From NCBI RefSeq assembly GCF_023540835.1, contig NZ_JALKCU010000001.1, positions 62,001 through 126,000 of the forward strand: a stretch of DNA of 64,000 nucleotides, read 5' to 3'. How positions within the stretch are numbered: position 1 is the first letter of the stretch; each line of letters opens with the position of its first letter. The stretch comes from Marivivens geojensis (GTDB lineage: Bacteria > Pseudomonadota > Alphaproteobacteria > Rhodobacterales > Rhodobacteraceae). Below, piece after piece: positions 34,726 to 42,861 of this stretch. The notes under the pieces are model-generated. The model saw only the letters and a list, made by a program, of their open reading frames with translations. It ran no database searches and was not told the DNA's origin. A program made the translations under genes and the position numbers.

Positions 34726-35679
34726 ATGAAAAAGCTTATCAATAAGTTACGTACACCTTTCATCTGTGCCGGCTTTGTAGCATTAGCCTCCGGTGCTCAA
34801 TCTGCTTCCTGCACGAGCACAACAACTTTTAATACCGCCGGGCTCTATCAAGAAATTTCTGGCTGGGACTATAAAACGTGTGAATACACGCCTGAAAAGG
34901 TGGCTATTCGGCTTTATAAAATTGGCCTTTGCACCTCCGCACCCACACCTTCGGACACTTCCAGCTGCTCCCTCGTTTTTGAGTCAACAGCTGGAGAACT
35001 TATCGAATTAGGCACAGGCTCAAGCATCCAGGTCAATGCTTCTGTTTCCTTAAGTGAAGGAAGCTACACAAACGCCTTAATCGTTCTTGGAACTACGTTT
35101 GGCATTAAAGCCAGTATCGAATTTGATACACCTAGAACCGCATCAGATGGGACTACTGGCACTGTATGTTACAGTAATGGGCCCTATGACGAAGTTAGCG
35201 GAGATTACGACAACGTAAGTTGTGGTGCCACAAACCAAGCTTCTTATTCTTGGGAAACTTTAAAAGTCTTCGCCGACAGCGTTAACGGAACATTGGCGTT
35301 TAATGCGTATTTAAATGCGATATTTCCTGGCGAAAGCAATACAACCACGAACAACCTTTACTTGCTGGATAGCAACCAATCTCTATCGACAGTGACCGTT
35401 GCTCAAGTCCAAAACGGTGATCTCGTATTTACCGACATGTCGCTTGTCGATCGCCCGTATATTCTTGTGGATCAGGCTTTCAACTCGCCCATTCAGATCT
35501 CACCCAACACGAAAACCATAGACCTGGGGGTTTCAGTGACGGATGCCGCAGAGTTCGGGTTCACCTCGGACGCAGCAGAACCAAATGATGGCTATGTCTG
35601 CTCTAACAACAATGGCGAGGGGTGCATCGCAGATGTGGTGTTTTCAGGGCTACAACTCGAAGTAGAGGTGAGCAACTGA
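34726..35679 (+). CDS. Secreted protein, unknown family, island cargo
   Basis: A 317-residue exported protein (MKKLINKLRTPFICAGFVAL start, cleavage near GAQSAS). It is rich in Ser, Thr, Asn and acidic residues, with paired cysteines (CTSTTTF, CEYTPEKV, CTSAPTPSDTSSC, CYSNG, CSNNNGEGC), and looks beta-rich and disulfide-stabilised. No family is recognised. It lies 61 bp after the inverse autotransporter in the same direction, so the two are probably cotranscribed. Surface exposure or interaction with the barrel is inferred from context only. Confidence 0.72.
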   Translation: MKKLINKLRTPFICAGFVALASGAQSASCTSTTTFNTAGLYQEISGWDYKTCEYTPEKVAIRLYKIGLCTSAPTPSDTSSCSLVFESTAGELIELGTGSSIQVNASVSLSEGSYTNALIVLGTTFGIKASIEFDTPRTASDGTTGTVCYSNGPYDEVSGDYDNVSCGATNQASYSWETLKVFADSVNGTLAFNAYLNAIFPGESNTTTNNLYLLDSNQSLSTVTVAQVQNGDLVFTDMSLVDRPYILVDQAFNSPIQISPNTKTIDLGVSVTDAAEFGFTSDAAEPNDGYVCSNNNGEGCIADVVFSGLQLEVEVSN

Positions 35680-35979
35680 TCAAAAAATTGGGCTGGCTAA
35701 TTATTGGCGACCTTGCGCCAGCCCAGGTTTGACTTGGAACATGATCTTTTCTCCAATGTGTCTGCCGCACTGTCAGACTAATCGGCCTTGAGCAGGGTAG
35801 GGTACGTGGCTAGCGTTTTGGTATGACCAAGCGCTCTCCATTTCGGTACTTCAAGACGAGCCCAGAGGTGATCCTCTCAGTTTTGCGGTCCCTCATTACT
35901 CAAACTGGACAACCAGCTAGACGACATGACGACACCTCTAAAGAGGTGTGTCTGTCGTGTCGCCTTTCGCTGTCTTTTG
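35680..35979. other. Gene-free 300-bp stretch between cargo and replication module
   Basis: Holds two hairpins. The first, TGGGCTGGC / GCCAGCCCA at 35689-35697 and 35717-35725, follows the secreted-protein stop and may be its terminator, though the 19-nt loop is long and no T-run follows. The second is a separate feature at 35921-35961. Both flanking genes converge here. Confidence 0.5.
35921..35961. repeat. Long imperfect inverted repeat
   Basis: The core is a perfect ACACCTCT / AGAGGTGT stem (35932-35939 and 35942-35949). Outer arms (CGACATGACG on the left, TGTCGTGTCG on the right) pair with mismatches. It stands about 20 bp past the stop of the helicase gene on the minus strand and could be its terminator (TCTTT nearby on the plus side), an origin-type structure, or both. 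Confidence 0.5.
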
Positions 35980-37341
35980 TCAGGCAACAAATTTCGCAAT
36001 GTCGTCGGATGTTGCCTTGTCGCCAAGTGTATAAAAATCATCTTTGACGTCTAGATAACCTTTTGAAACTAATTCGGTTCTTGCTCGACGGAATGCCGTG
36101 TCTTTGGATTTAGTATTATCGCCTGTATGCCGCTGATGAAACTCAGAGCGCCAGTCACTGAGATGAACGCATCTAGGTGGTGACATAGCTTTTGTCGCCT
36201 CAAGAAAAGTTTGCATTGCGAGTGTTTCGTGCTTTCCAAGTTTCATGCCTTTAGGTTTTGAGGTGGGAACGAGGCTCAAAACAGGTGGTTCATTATCGGC
36301 CGCTGTTTCAACAAAACAAAACTGCATCGGCGCAAACTCCGGACCTTCCTTTTGTTTGTCACACGTAAGCTGGATGTCGTTGCCAACCTTGTTGATCACC
36401 ATCGACGTATCCAAAGCTGTATAGAATGCGCTGCTACCGCGTGCACCTGCAGCTGTGTCTTTGCCTTTATGATGGACAATCAAGACAGTGACGCCGAATT
36501 CGTATTTGAGTTGATCGCAGGCGTCTATGAACTGCCCCATGTCTTGAGCGGCATTTTCATTACCGCCACCAAACGAGCGCGCCAGAGTGTCAATAATGAT
36601 GAGTTTGATATCTGCGCATGCCCTGAGTTCAGCTTTGATGGCGTTGACTGTGTCGGGGTCGCGGAAGTTTAAGCCGTATTTGGAAAGATGCAGTGGCATC
36701 CCTGTTCGATTGGGTGTGAAGCCTTTGTCTTTGCACCACGAATTAATGCGACGGCGCCATCCGGTACGGCTTTCACCGATAACGCAGAAAACAGAACCTT
36801 GAGTGACTGGCTTGCCGTGATAAGTTTGCCCAGTTGCCACAGAACAGGCCATATCGACTGCGACATAACTCTTACCGCTGTATGATGGAGCCACCAACGC
36901 AGCGATGGTGTTCTCAACTAATATCTCGTCAATAAGATATCTCGGTGGCGTTAATGAAACGTCGAGCACATGATCAAAGAGAGGTTGTCCCGAAATTGTC
37001 GGCGACACTTTGGCGGGGAACATTAGGAAATCAGGGTGATCATCAAATCCTTTTGCGCGGGCAGAGTTGCAGAACCCGAGGAGGTCCTGCTCTGTTTGTT
37101 CAACGCTGTAACCCGGAAGTGTGAGCTTGGGTGCCATAAACAGGATTTCTTCGTCTGACAGCCCGCGATGGACATAGGACGCGACCAAGGCGAGTACATT
37201 GTAGTGCCACTTTCCCTTTTCCAGCAAGGCGGTTCGAATTTTGTCTACATTTTGCAGGCGTGGAGTATCGGTCGTCACCAAATTCGATATTGGCTGTATC
37301 GGGAAGGCCGCCTTGAGATCGACGAAGTGATAACGCATCAA
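35980..37341 (-). CDS. RepA-like AAA ATPase/helicase of the island
   Basis: A 453-residue protein with a RecA-type ATPase core. Walker A is APSYSGKSYVAVDMA near 148-162, Walker B KLIIIDTLARSFGGGNENAA near 250-270, then VLIVHHKGKD and GARGSSAFYTALD. These match the RepA/hexameric helicase group of plasmids and satellites (AAA_25). The C-terminus (HQRHTGDNTKSKDTAFRRARTELVSKGYL) looks like a winged helix. It overlaps the primase stop by 4 bp, as in helicase-primase replication modules. Confidence 0.82.
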   Translation of the reverse strand: MMRYHFVDLKAAFPIQPISNLVTTDTPRLQNVDKIRTALLEKGKWHYNVLALVASYVHRGLSDEEILFMAPKLTLPGYSVEQTEQDLLGFCNSARAKGFDDHPDFLMFPAKVSPTISGQPLFDHVLDVSLTPPRYLIDEILVENTIAALVAPSYSGKSYVAVDMACSVATGQTYHGKPVTQGSVFCVIGESRTGWRRRINSWCKDKGFTPNRTGMPLHLSKYGLNFRDPDTVNAIKAELRACADIKLIIIDTLARSFGGGNENAAQDMGQFIDACDQLKYEFGVTVLIVHHKGKDTAAGARGSSAFYTALDTSMVINKVGNDIQLTCDKQKEGPEFAPMQFCFVETAADNEPPVLSLVPTSKPKGMKLGKHETLAMQTFLEATKAMSPPRCVHLSDWRSEFHQRHTGDNTKSKDTAFRRARTELVSKGYLDVKDDFYTLGDKATSDDIAKFVA

Positions 37342-37934
37342 AAATCCTCCACCAGCTTTGTTACCTCAGGAGCATAACCACGGTTCATTTTGTGCTTTGG
37401 AGGCCAAGAAACCGTTCCAGCCAGTCTTAAGATGCGGGAAGGGTTGTGAACACTGTCGGTGCCGAGGTTCTGCTGAATGGCCTTCTGAAGTGCAGACCAT
37501 TCACTTAAATCCTCAGTTCCTTCAAGCCTCCAATACGCATGGAGGCGAGGTTCTGGTGTTTTACCCGTTTGCACAAAGAATGTTGGCTTAGGCTCGGCAT
37601 AGCGCAACCGCGATGCAGCAGCGCCATTATCGGCATCTGCAAAAGCATAAAACGACGTTATGATGTCTCTATCGCTCGCGCTTCCAGTCAAATCTGGCCG
37701 GACCGGATTTACTGTGACGTATACATTACGGGCAAGCTGATCATCGTTGAGCTGGATAACCCGATCTATTGATTGTTCCAGCTCGTCAGGCTCGACACCC
37801 GAGAACCATCGGCTTGGCGCCGTGTTCTCTTTGAGTGCGCGGAACTCAATCTTTGCGACAAACAGGTCACGCCAGGGCGATACCAATAATTCGAGATGGC
37901 GTTCGATATCCGTGCGATTTGGTTCAAGTGTCAT
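37338..37934 (-). CDS. RepB-like primase-domain protein
   Basis: A 198-residue protein, start MTLEPNRTDIERHLELL at 37934 after tggagg. The block VYVTVNP, SFYAFADADNG, PTFFVQTG, LHAYWRLEG and NPSRILRLAGTVSWPPKHK follows the order of RepB/archaeo-eukaryotic-type primase domains of mobile elements; the FADAD is the likely metal-binding pair and the arginine in SRILRLAG is conserved. Start overlaps the previous gene stop (ATGA). It is expected to prime replication of the element with the helicase. Confidence 0.78.
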   Translation of the reverse strand: MTLEPNRTDIERHLELLVSPWRDLFVAKIEFRALKENTAPSRWFSGVEPDELEQSIDRVIQLNDDQLARNVYVTVNPVRPDLTGSASDRDIITSFYAFADADNGAAASRLRYAEPKPTFFVQTGKTPEPRLHAYWRLEGTEDLSEWSALQKAIQQNLGTDSVHNPSRILRLAGTVSWPPKHKMNRGYAPEVTKLVEDF

Positions 37935-38293
37935 TTCAACGCCTCCAGCACAAAGTTTTCGGGTAATGCGGAAAGAGTAGCCACTGCTTTGGGGGCAACA
38001 GGCCCACAGAACGTCCGGCTGGCGCGGATGAGCGCACTTTTGGTAAGGAAGTAGCCAGCGGCTTTCCATCGCGCTCGTCCGGACCTCTGGGCGTCTCTGC
38101 GCTGTAAAATCCATTGGCGAGCATCCTTGCAGACAATCACACGCCAATTGTTGTTCAGGCGAGCAATTATTCGGCCATAGTCATCAGCAGTTTCATGGAG
38201 GTGGCTTCCAGTACATGAAGCTGCTAATGTCTCGGTGTCTAATACTTCTTCGGCCTCAGTCTTGTGCTGGGGCTTTCTTTTTTGTTGGAGCAT
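37931..38293 (-). CDS. Small hypothetical protein of the replication module
   Basis: A 120-residue basic protein. After a charged N-terminal tail it has RIIARLNNNWRVIVCKDARQWILQRRD, which reads like a small DNA- or protein-binding domain. It stands between the AlpA-like factor and the primase, overlapping the latter by 4 bp, so it is part of the same transcript. The family is not recognised; similar small proteins are frequent at this place in alphaproteobacterial islands. Confidence 0.68.
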   Translation of the reverse strand: MLQQKRKPQHKTEAEEVLDTETLAASCTGSHLHETADDYGRIIARLNNNWRVIVCKDARQWILQRRDAQRSGRARWKAAGYFLTKSALIRASRTFCGPVAPKAVATLSALPENFVLEALK

Positions 38294-38294
38294 A

Positions 38295-38477
38295 TCAGTC
38301 AGCCTTTCCGCGAAGGCTTTGTAGGTGCGCTTCTAAATCGGCTTCAGGCCAATAGATGCGCGCTCCCAATTTTACGGGAGGCGGAAGAAGCCCTTTGCGA
38401 AGGTCCTCATAGATTGACGAGCGCGAGCGGTTGCCCAACTTGGCGCGCAGTTCGTGTAATGTCAGGTAGTTCTGCAT
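38295..38477 (-). CDS. AlpA-family regulator/excisionase
   Basis: A 60-residue MerR-like winged helix: YLTLHELRAKLGNRSRSSIYEDLRKGLLPPPVKLGARIYWPEADLEAHL. The S-R-S-S-I-Y-x-D and P-x-x-x-x-G-x-R-x-x-W positions are typical AlpA. AlpA proteins act as excisionases or activators for P4-type integrases. It heads the replication operon, one base ahead of the next gene. Confidence 0.88.
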   Translation of the reverse strand: MQNYLTLHELRAKLGNRSRSSIYEDLRKGLLPPPVKLGARIYWPEADLEAHLQSLRGKAD

Positions 38478-38578
38478 GAAGCATCATCCTTTCATGTGTC
38501 AGATGATGCGATGGTGAATGAGCCTGCACTTCCGGTCATGGACCGCTAATTAACGTAATTAATACCCCACAATTTGTA

Positions 38579-39172
38579 TCATGTGGCTTGGCGTTTTTCG
38601 ATTTTACTAAACTCCAGCCAAATTTTCTTAACACCATCAAACGTTTGCGGGGTCTGTCCCAGATCACACAAGGCATCCGCAACAGCATCGCAGGCACTTA
38701 TCGCAGGGGTTGCGTCATTTCGTGTTGCGATCATGCCTCTATCGACTAGATTTCTGACGGCAACCCATATCAATACACTCGACCAATCCTTTGAGGATGG
38801 ACCTCGCCTGCGGGGAGGGCATTTGATTTCCCCCTTGAGAACACCGCTCACCCAGGTTCTTACTTCAGGGGGTAACACCTCATTATATTCGATCATGCAA
38901 GCAACAGCATGCTTAATGGCGTTGAAGTTGTTGTGACTTTTATTGGAAAATTCCAATATTTCTTCCGGATTTTCGCGAATAATGCCTATCCCAATTCGGG
39001 TTAGGATCAGTTCTGGATCGCCTGTAAAGACTGAACCCATATTTTCCACAAATAAGAGTTCATTGTCCAAACCTGCTCTAATTAGCTGCATTGAGATTTG
39101 AACAGCTTCCTTATAAGTCGGCGCTCTCGTCGTTTTGCCTTGATCACGTCCGTCATTTTGCTTTTCGGACAT
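38579..39172 (-). CDS. Unknown protein coupled to the integrase
   Basis: A 197-residue soluble, mostly helical protein, start MSEKQNDGRDQGK at 39172. The integrase stop overlaps its ATG (TGATG), so it is translated from the integrase message. Visible parts: a charged N-terminus, a hydrophobic repeat around QISMQLIRAGLDNELLF, and CPPRRRGPSSKDWSSVLIWVAVRNLVDRG. No family is recognised. Placement fits an element accessory gene, such as immunity or stability, but nothing in it proves that. Confidence 0.68.
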   Translation of the reverse strand: MSEKQNDGRDQGKTTRAPTYKEAVQISMQLIRAGLDNELLFVENMGSVFTGDPELILTRIGIGIIRENPEEILEFSNKSHNNFNAIKHAVACMIEYNEVLPPEVRTWVSGVLKGEIKCPPRRRGPSSKDWSSVLIWVAVRNLVDRGMIATRNDATPAISACDAVADALCDLGQTPQTFDGVKKIWLEFSKIEKRQAT

Positions 39173-40359
39173 CACCCAACTCCCGTCAGTTTTACCACAT
39201 GTCCGGCGCCGCCAGTCACATGATTTGCCCACCTCTCCATGAGAGGAGCGCGTTGCTCAATGTAATCGGTGCGACGATAGGTGCGAACCGTACCGCTATC
39301 CACAGTGTGACCCAGAATTGTCTCCGCGACTTCGTGAGGCGCAGTAGTAGCTTCAGCAAGCCAAGTTCGAATTGATGTCCTGAACCCATGTGGCCGTGCT
39401 TCCAACCCTTGTCGCTCCATATGACGAGAGAGGGTCATATCGGATATCACTCCTCCCCTTGTATTAGGAAATAGATAGCCATTGCGAGAATGGGGACGGG
39501 CCAAGTCAATGACACGTTGAGCTTCAGTCGAGAGAGGCACTCGGAAGGCTTCTGTAGCGCCCTTGCGGCCCTTCATGTTCTCAGCAGGCACGGTCCAAAC
39601 ATTACTTTCGATCTGGTCTAGGCGGATATTCCGAAGCGGTCCCGAACGCACGCCTGTCAGGATCAGCAAACGAAGTGCAAGATGTGTCAATGTCGGTTCA
39701 CTGAGACTGCTATAAAAACGAGGAACCTCAGCCCAAGGCATTGCTGGAATATGCTGTGGCACATGACGGGTTTTACCTAAGAGTGCTTTAGCTTTCTCGG
39801 TAGCTTGCAAATCTACATCTAGGCCGAGCGCCGCAGCGTGTTTCATAACAATAGAAATTCTATTCAGTGCCTTCCGCGCTGTGTCTGCCTTTTCATGCCA
39901 TAGCGGTGCCAACACATCTCGGAGGTCGCGCTGATCTATTTCAGTAATTGGGACACGACCTAATTTGGGCAAGACGTGAATGGTTAATGGGGACAACCAT
40001 CGCCCAGCGTTCCCATCATCTTTCAATTCTGCCTTACGTGTCTCGAATGCGTCTGCAGTGATGATGGCTAGCGAGATGTCTTCTCTGCGCTGCGCTCGAG
40101 TTTCGGCTTCGCGTTCTTTAATGGGGTCACGGCCCTGAGCGGCGACCTTACGCCACCGCTCCGCCAAATTACGCGCCTCCGCAAGCGAAACGGTCGGGTA
40201 ACCGCCAAGACCCATTTCTCTACGTCGACCGTGAACTGTAACGCGAAGCACCCATTGGGCGCTGTTGCCTTTCACCAAATAAAGGCCAGCGCCATCACAG
40301 TGCTTCCCTTGAGGTGCATTCTTTACAAACGACGCAGAAAATTTGTTTTGAGAACGCAT
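39172..40359 (-). CDS. int: P4-type tyrosine recombinase (integrase)
   Basis: A 395-residue integrase. The N-terminal DUF4102-like domain (LYLVKGNSAQWVLRVTVHGRRREMGLGGYPTVSLAEAR) binds arm sites. The SAM-like core domain and the catalytic domain follow, with TGVRSGPLRNI (first Arg), HGFRTSIRTW (His-x-x-Arg), GHTVDSGTVRTYRRTDY (His and the likely nucleophile Tyr). Start ATG 40359 is chosen; the frame is open to 40419 but those codons run through two 10-bp direct repeats. Its gene end lies inward and it is 143 bp from attR. Confidence 0.93.
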   Translation of the reverse strand: MRSQNKFSASFVKNAPQGKHCDGAGLYLVKGNSAQWVLRVTVHGRRREMGLGGYPTVSLAEARNLAERWRKVAAQGRDPIKEREAETRAQRREDISLAIITADAFETRKAELKDDGNAGRWLSPLTIHVLPKLGRVPITEIDQRDLRDVLAPLWHEKADTARKALNRISIVMKHAAALGLDVDLQATEKAKALLGKTRHVPQHIPAMPWAEVPRFYSSLSEPTLTHLALRLLILTGVRSGPLRNIRLDQIESNVWTVPAENMKGRKGATEAFRVPLSTEAQRVIDLARPHSRNGYLFPNTRGGVISDMTLSRHMERQGLEARPHGFRTSIRTWLAEATTAPHEVAETILGHTVDSGTVRTYRRTDYIEQRAPLMERWANHVTGGAGHVVKLTGVG

Positions 40360-40361
40360 TT

Positions 40362-40383
40362 TATATCCACCAATATATCCACC
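40362..40383 (-). repeat. Tandem GGTGGATATA repeat at the integrase start
   Basis: Two exact copies of GGTGGATATA (minus strand; 40362-40371 and 40374-40383) with a 2-bp gap, ending 2 bp before the integrase ATG. They overlap the expected ribosome-binding site. Candidate sites for AlpA or for integrase autoregulation. Confidence 0.55.
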
Positions 40384-40502
40384 TAAAGTTAGTGGATGCC
40401 CTCGGACACGGCAAGACATATGGCGACAGTTTTAGCTATATATTAAAGGTTATGCCGGACACATCAGGACAATTAAAAACAAATAAAAACAATATCTTAG
40501 TG

Positions 40503-40519
40503 CCTCTTCTGGGCACCAT
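40503..40519. repeat. attR direct repeat
   Basis: Exact copy of cctcttctgggcaccat, the end of tRNA-Leu(CAG). It is not part of a tRNA here: the preceding sequence is A-rich and unrelated to a tRNA body. It marks the right end of the element. Confidence 0.88.
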
Positions 40520-40678
40520 AAAATCTTCCTCATATGTTTTATGGAACAAAATACGCCTCATACGGCGTGTATCAGTCGTTTTCGCCTTCACCTGCGTTCC
40601 ATCCCGAGGTTGCGCGATAACGTCAGCAGGTCTAGACCCATTCCAAAGCCTAAGGCCAAAGACTCTGGAACGAAATTT

Positions 40679-41290
40679 ATGGCGAACTTCCTGTATCAGA
40701 ATGACCTTCCCGACGGACTAGACCTCGGAGACACCGTAGCAATTGATTGTGAAACAATGGGTCTGAACCCGCATCGTGATCGTCTTTGTCTTATTCAGAT
40801 GTCGGGTGGCGATGGAAACTGCCACATCGTTCAGGTCGCTTTTGGTCAGACCGAAGCGCCAAATCTGTGCAAAATGCTGACCGATCCAAACGTCCTGAAA
40901 CTGTTCCATTTCGGTCGATTTGATATTGCAGCGATGTACAAAACCTTTGGTGCGCTCGCCGCTCCGGTCTACTGCACAAAGATCGCGTCAAAACTGATAC
41001 GCACGTTTACAGACCGCCATGGTCTCAAAAATCTTCTGCAAGAACTCCTGAGCGTCGACATTTCGAAGCAGCAACAACAGAGCGACTGGGGCGCGGAAAC
41101 GCTTACCAACGCGCAATTGGACTATGCCGCGTCGGACGTGCTGTATCTTCATCGTTTGAAAACTGAACTGGACAAAAAGCTCGCACGCGAAGGTCGCACA
41201 GAGATTGCCCAGTCATGTTTTGATTTCCTACCAACACGCGCACAGCTCGATATCGCCGGCTGGCCCGATATGGACATTTTTTCGCACTGA
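40679..41290 (+). CDS. Ribonuclease D-like 3'-5' exonuclease
   Basis: A 203-residue DEDD exonuclease. ExoI is VAIDCETMGL (Asp/Glu pair), ExoII LFHFGRFDIAAM and ExoIII QLDYAASDVLYLHRL, giving the DEDDy set. The HRDC domain of long RNase D is absent, as in short alphaproteobacterial versions. Start MANFLYQND is chosen since the upstream 46 codons run into the attR flank. It starts a plus-strand operon that goes into kdsD and the lpt genes (1-bp gap). Confidence 0.9.
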   Translation: MANFLYQNDLPDGLDLGDTVAIDCETMGLNPHRDRLCLIQMSGGDGNCHIVQVAFGQTEAPNLCKMLTDPNVLKLFHFGRFDIAAMYKTFGALAAPVYCTKIASKLIRTFTDRHGLKNLLQELLSVDISKQQQQSDWGAETLTNAQLDYAASDVLYLHRLKTELDKKLAREGRTEIAQSCFDFLPTRAQLDIAGWPDMDIFSH

Positions 41291-41291
41291 C

Positions 41292-42257
41292 ATGGATAGA
41301 GAAAAGCTCATCAATACCGCCCGCCGCGTGATCGAAGACGAATCGCGCGCACTGACCGTTCTGGCCGAGACAATTGGTGACAATCTCGCCCAAGCCGCCG
41401 AACTAATCCTGAACGCACCGGGTCGCGTGATCGTATCGGGCATGGGCAAGTCAGGTCACATCGGGAAAAAGATCACAGCAACATTGGCTTCCACAGGAAC
41501 GCCCGCGCATTTCGTGCACCCTGCCGAAGCCTCGCATGGCGATCTGGGCATGATCACCAAAGGCGATGTTGTTCTGATTCTATCGAACTCTGGCGAAACG
41601 CCTGAACTAGCAGACCTCATCGCTCACACGCGTCGCTTTGGGATTACCATGATCGGCATCGCGTCCCGCAGGGAGAGTTCTCTTATGCAGCAGGCCGACG
41701 TGCAGTTGCTGCTCCCGCAATTGGGCGAAGCCTGCGGTCATGGCGTAGTTCCAACCATATCCACCACCATGACACTGGCACTTGGGGATGCACTGGCCGT
41801 TGCACTGATGGAGCATCGTGAATTCGGCGCCGAACATTTCCGCCAATTCCACCCAGGTGGCAAGTTAGGCGCGCGCCTCTCGAAAGTGCGCGATCTGATG
41901 CACAAAGACGATACGATCCCGCTCATCGCGGAAAGCGCGGCGATGGGCGATGCTTTGCTCACCATCAGCCAAAAAGGGTTCGGCGTCGTTGGCGTTCTCA
42001 ACTCGGATGGTTATCTCTGTGGCATCGTAACCGACGGCGACTTGCGCCGTCATATGGACGGACTACTGGATCATACCGCTGGTGAAGTGATGACCAAATC
42101 GCCTCGTACCATCGGTCCCGATGCCCTCGCTGAAGAAGCTGTTGCCGTGATGAACGAAAAGAAGATCACCTGTCTATTCGTCGAAGACCCTGTCCAGTCG
42201 GGTCGGGTCGTAGGCATCCTCCACATCCATGACTGTCTGCGTGCAGGTGTGGTGTAA
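41292..42257 (+). CDS. kdsD: Arabinose-5-phosphate isomerase (KpsF/GutQ type)
   Basis: A 321-residue protein with SIS domain (GRVIVSGMGKSGHIGKKI near 45-62; LILSNSGETPEL near 93) and two CBS domains (LMHKDDTIPLI and VMTKSPRTIGPDALAEEAVAVM). It converts ribulose-5-P to arabinose-5-P, the first step to Kdo for lipopolysaccharide. Start MDREKLINTARR at 41292 is one base after the RNase D stop. The Kdo enzyme KdsB is encoded at 54 kb of this window. Confidence 0.93.
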   Translation: MDREKLINTARRVIEDESRALTVLAETIGDNLAQAAELILNAPGRVIVSGMGKSGHIGKKITATLASTGTPAHFVHPAEASHGDLGMITKGDVVLILSNSGETPELADLIAHTRRFGITMIGIASRRESSLMQQADVQLLLPQLGEACGHGVVPTISTTMTLALGDALAVALMEHREFGAEHFRQFHPGGKLGARLSKVRDLMHKDDTIPLIAESAAMGDALLTISQKGFGVVGVLNSDGYLCGIVTDGDLRRHMDGLLDHTAGEVMTKSPRTIGPDALAEEAVAVMNEKKITCLFVEDPVQSGRVVGILHIHDCLRAGVV

Positions 42258-42260
42258 CAG

Positions 42261-42857
42261 TTGCAAAACGACGCCTACAGCCAGTTCGTCTCTTGGGCAA
42301 AGGTGGTTCTTCCCCTTGGAGCGATCATTCTGTTGTCGACCCTTTTCCTAATTGCCCGAAACGTGGGTGACACAAGCCAAATTCCATATGCCGATATCGA
42401 AGAGATCGCGCGACAGCCTCGGCTTTCCGCGCCCAAAATGGTTGGCATGAGCGAGACGGGCGGGACCTACACAATTGAAGCAGATGTGGCGCGACAGGAC
42501 CCCGACACAAATAACGGCCTCATTGCTGAAGCCATTGTGGTCAACATGACCACCATTGACGGGATTCAGACCACCGTGTCTGCGGGCGTCGGAAAGCTCG
42601 ATTCCGATGCAAAGGTCGTCACGCTCAATAGCCTAGCGCGTGTCGCAACATCCGATGGATATCTGATGGAGACCAGAGGCCTCGTCACCTCTCTCATGGA
42701 CGGTAGCCTCGAAACGACTGATCCGCTCGAGGTTCGTGCGCCCTACGGAAGTTTGACCGCTGGACGTTTGACGATCACGCCAGATTCAGACGAACCGCAG
42801 CTAATTGTTTTCAACAATGGGGTCAGGCTGATATATCAGCCCCAATCCGAGGAATAA
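42261..42857 (+). CDS. lptC: LPS export protein LptC
   Basis: A 198-residue bitopic protein: cytoplasmic stub, one membrane helix (about 13-31, VVLPLGAIILLSTLFLIAR), then a periplasmic beta-jellyroll. It bridges LptBFG to LptA. It seems to begin with TTG (42261), 3 bp after the kdsD stop; the first in-frame ATG is far inside the fold. Operon neighbours lptA and lptB confirm it. Confidence 0.85.
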   Translation: MQNDAYSQFVSWAKVVLPLGAIILLSTLFLIARNVGDTSQIPYADIEEIARQPRLSAPKMVGMSETGGTYTIEADVARQDPDTNNGLIAEAIVVNMTTIDGIQTTVSAGVGKLDSDAKVVTLNSLARVATSDGYLMETRGLVTSLMDGSLETTDPLEVRAPYGSLTAGRLTITPDSDEPQLIVFNNGVRLIYQPQSEE

Positions 42858-42861
42858 CCAT

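Larger units (their letters stand above)
40360..40678. other. Gene-free stretch with attR between integrase and RNase D
   Basis: About 320 bp. It contains the integrase start repeats, an A-rich stretch (40470-40495), the attR repeat and then chromosomal sequence up to the RNase D start. No gene was found in it. Confidence 0.6.

Noticed and set aside
35823-36047. 74-residue plus-strand frame in the island
   Set aside because: It runs through the long palindrome and into the helicase end, without an RBS or a domain.
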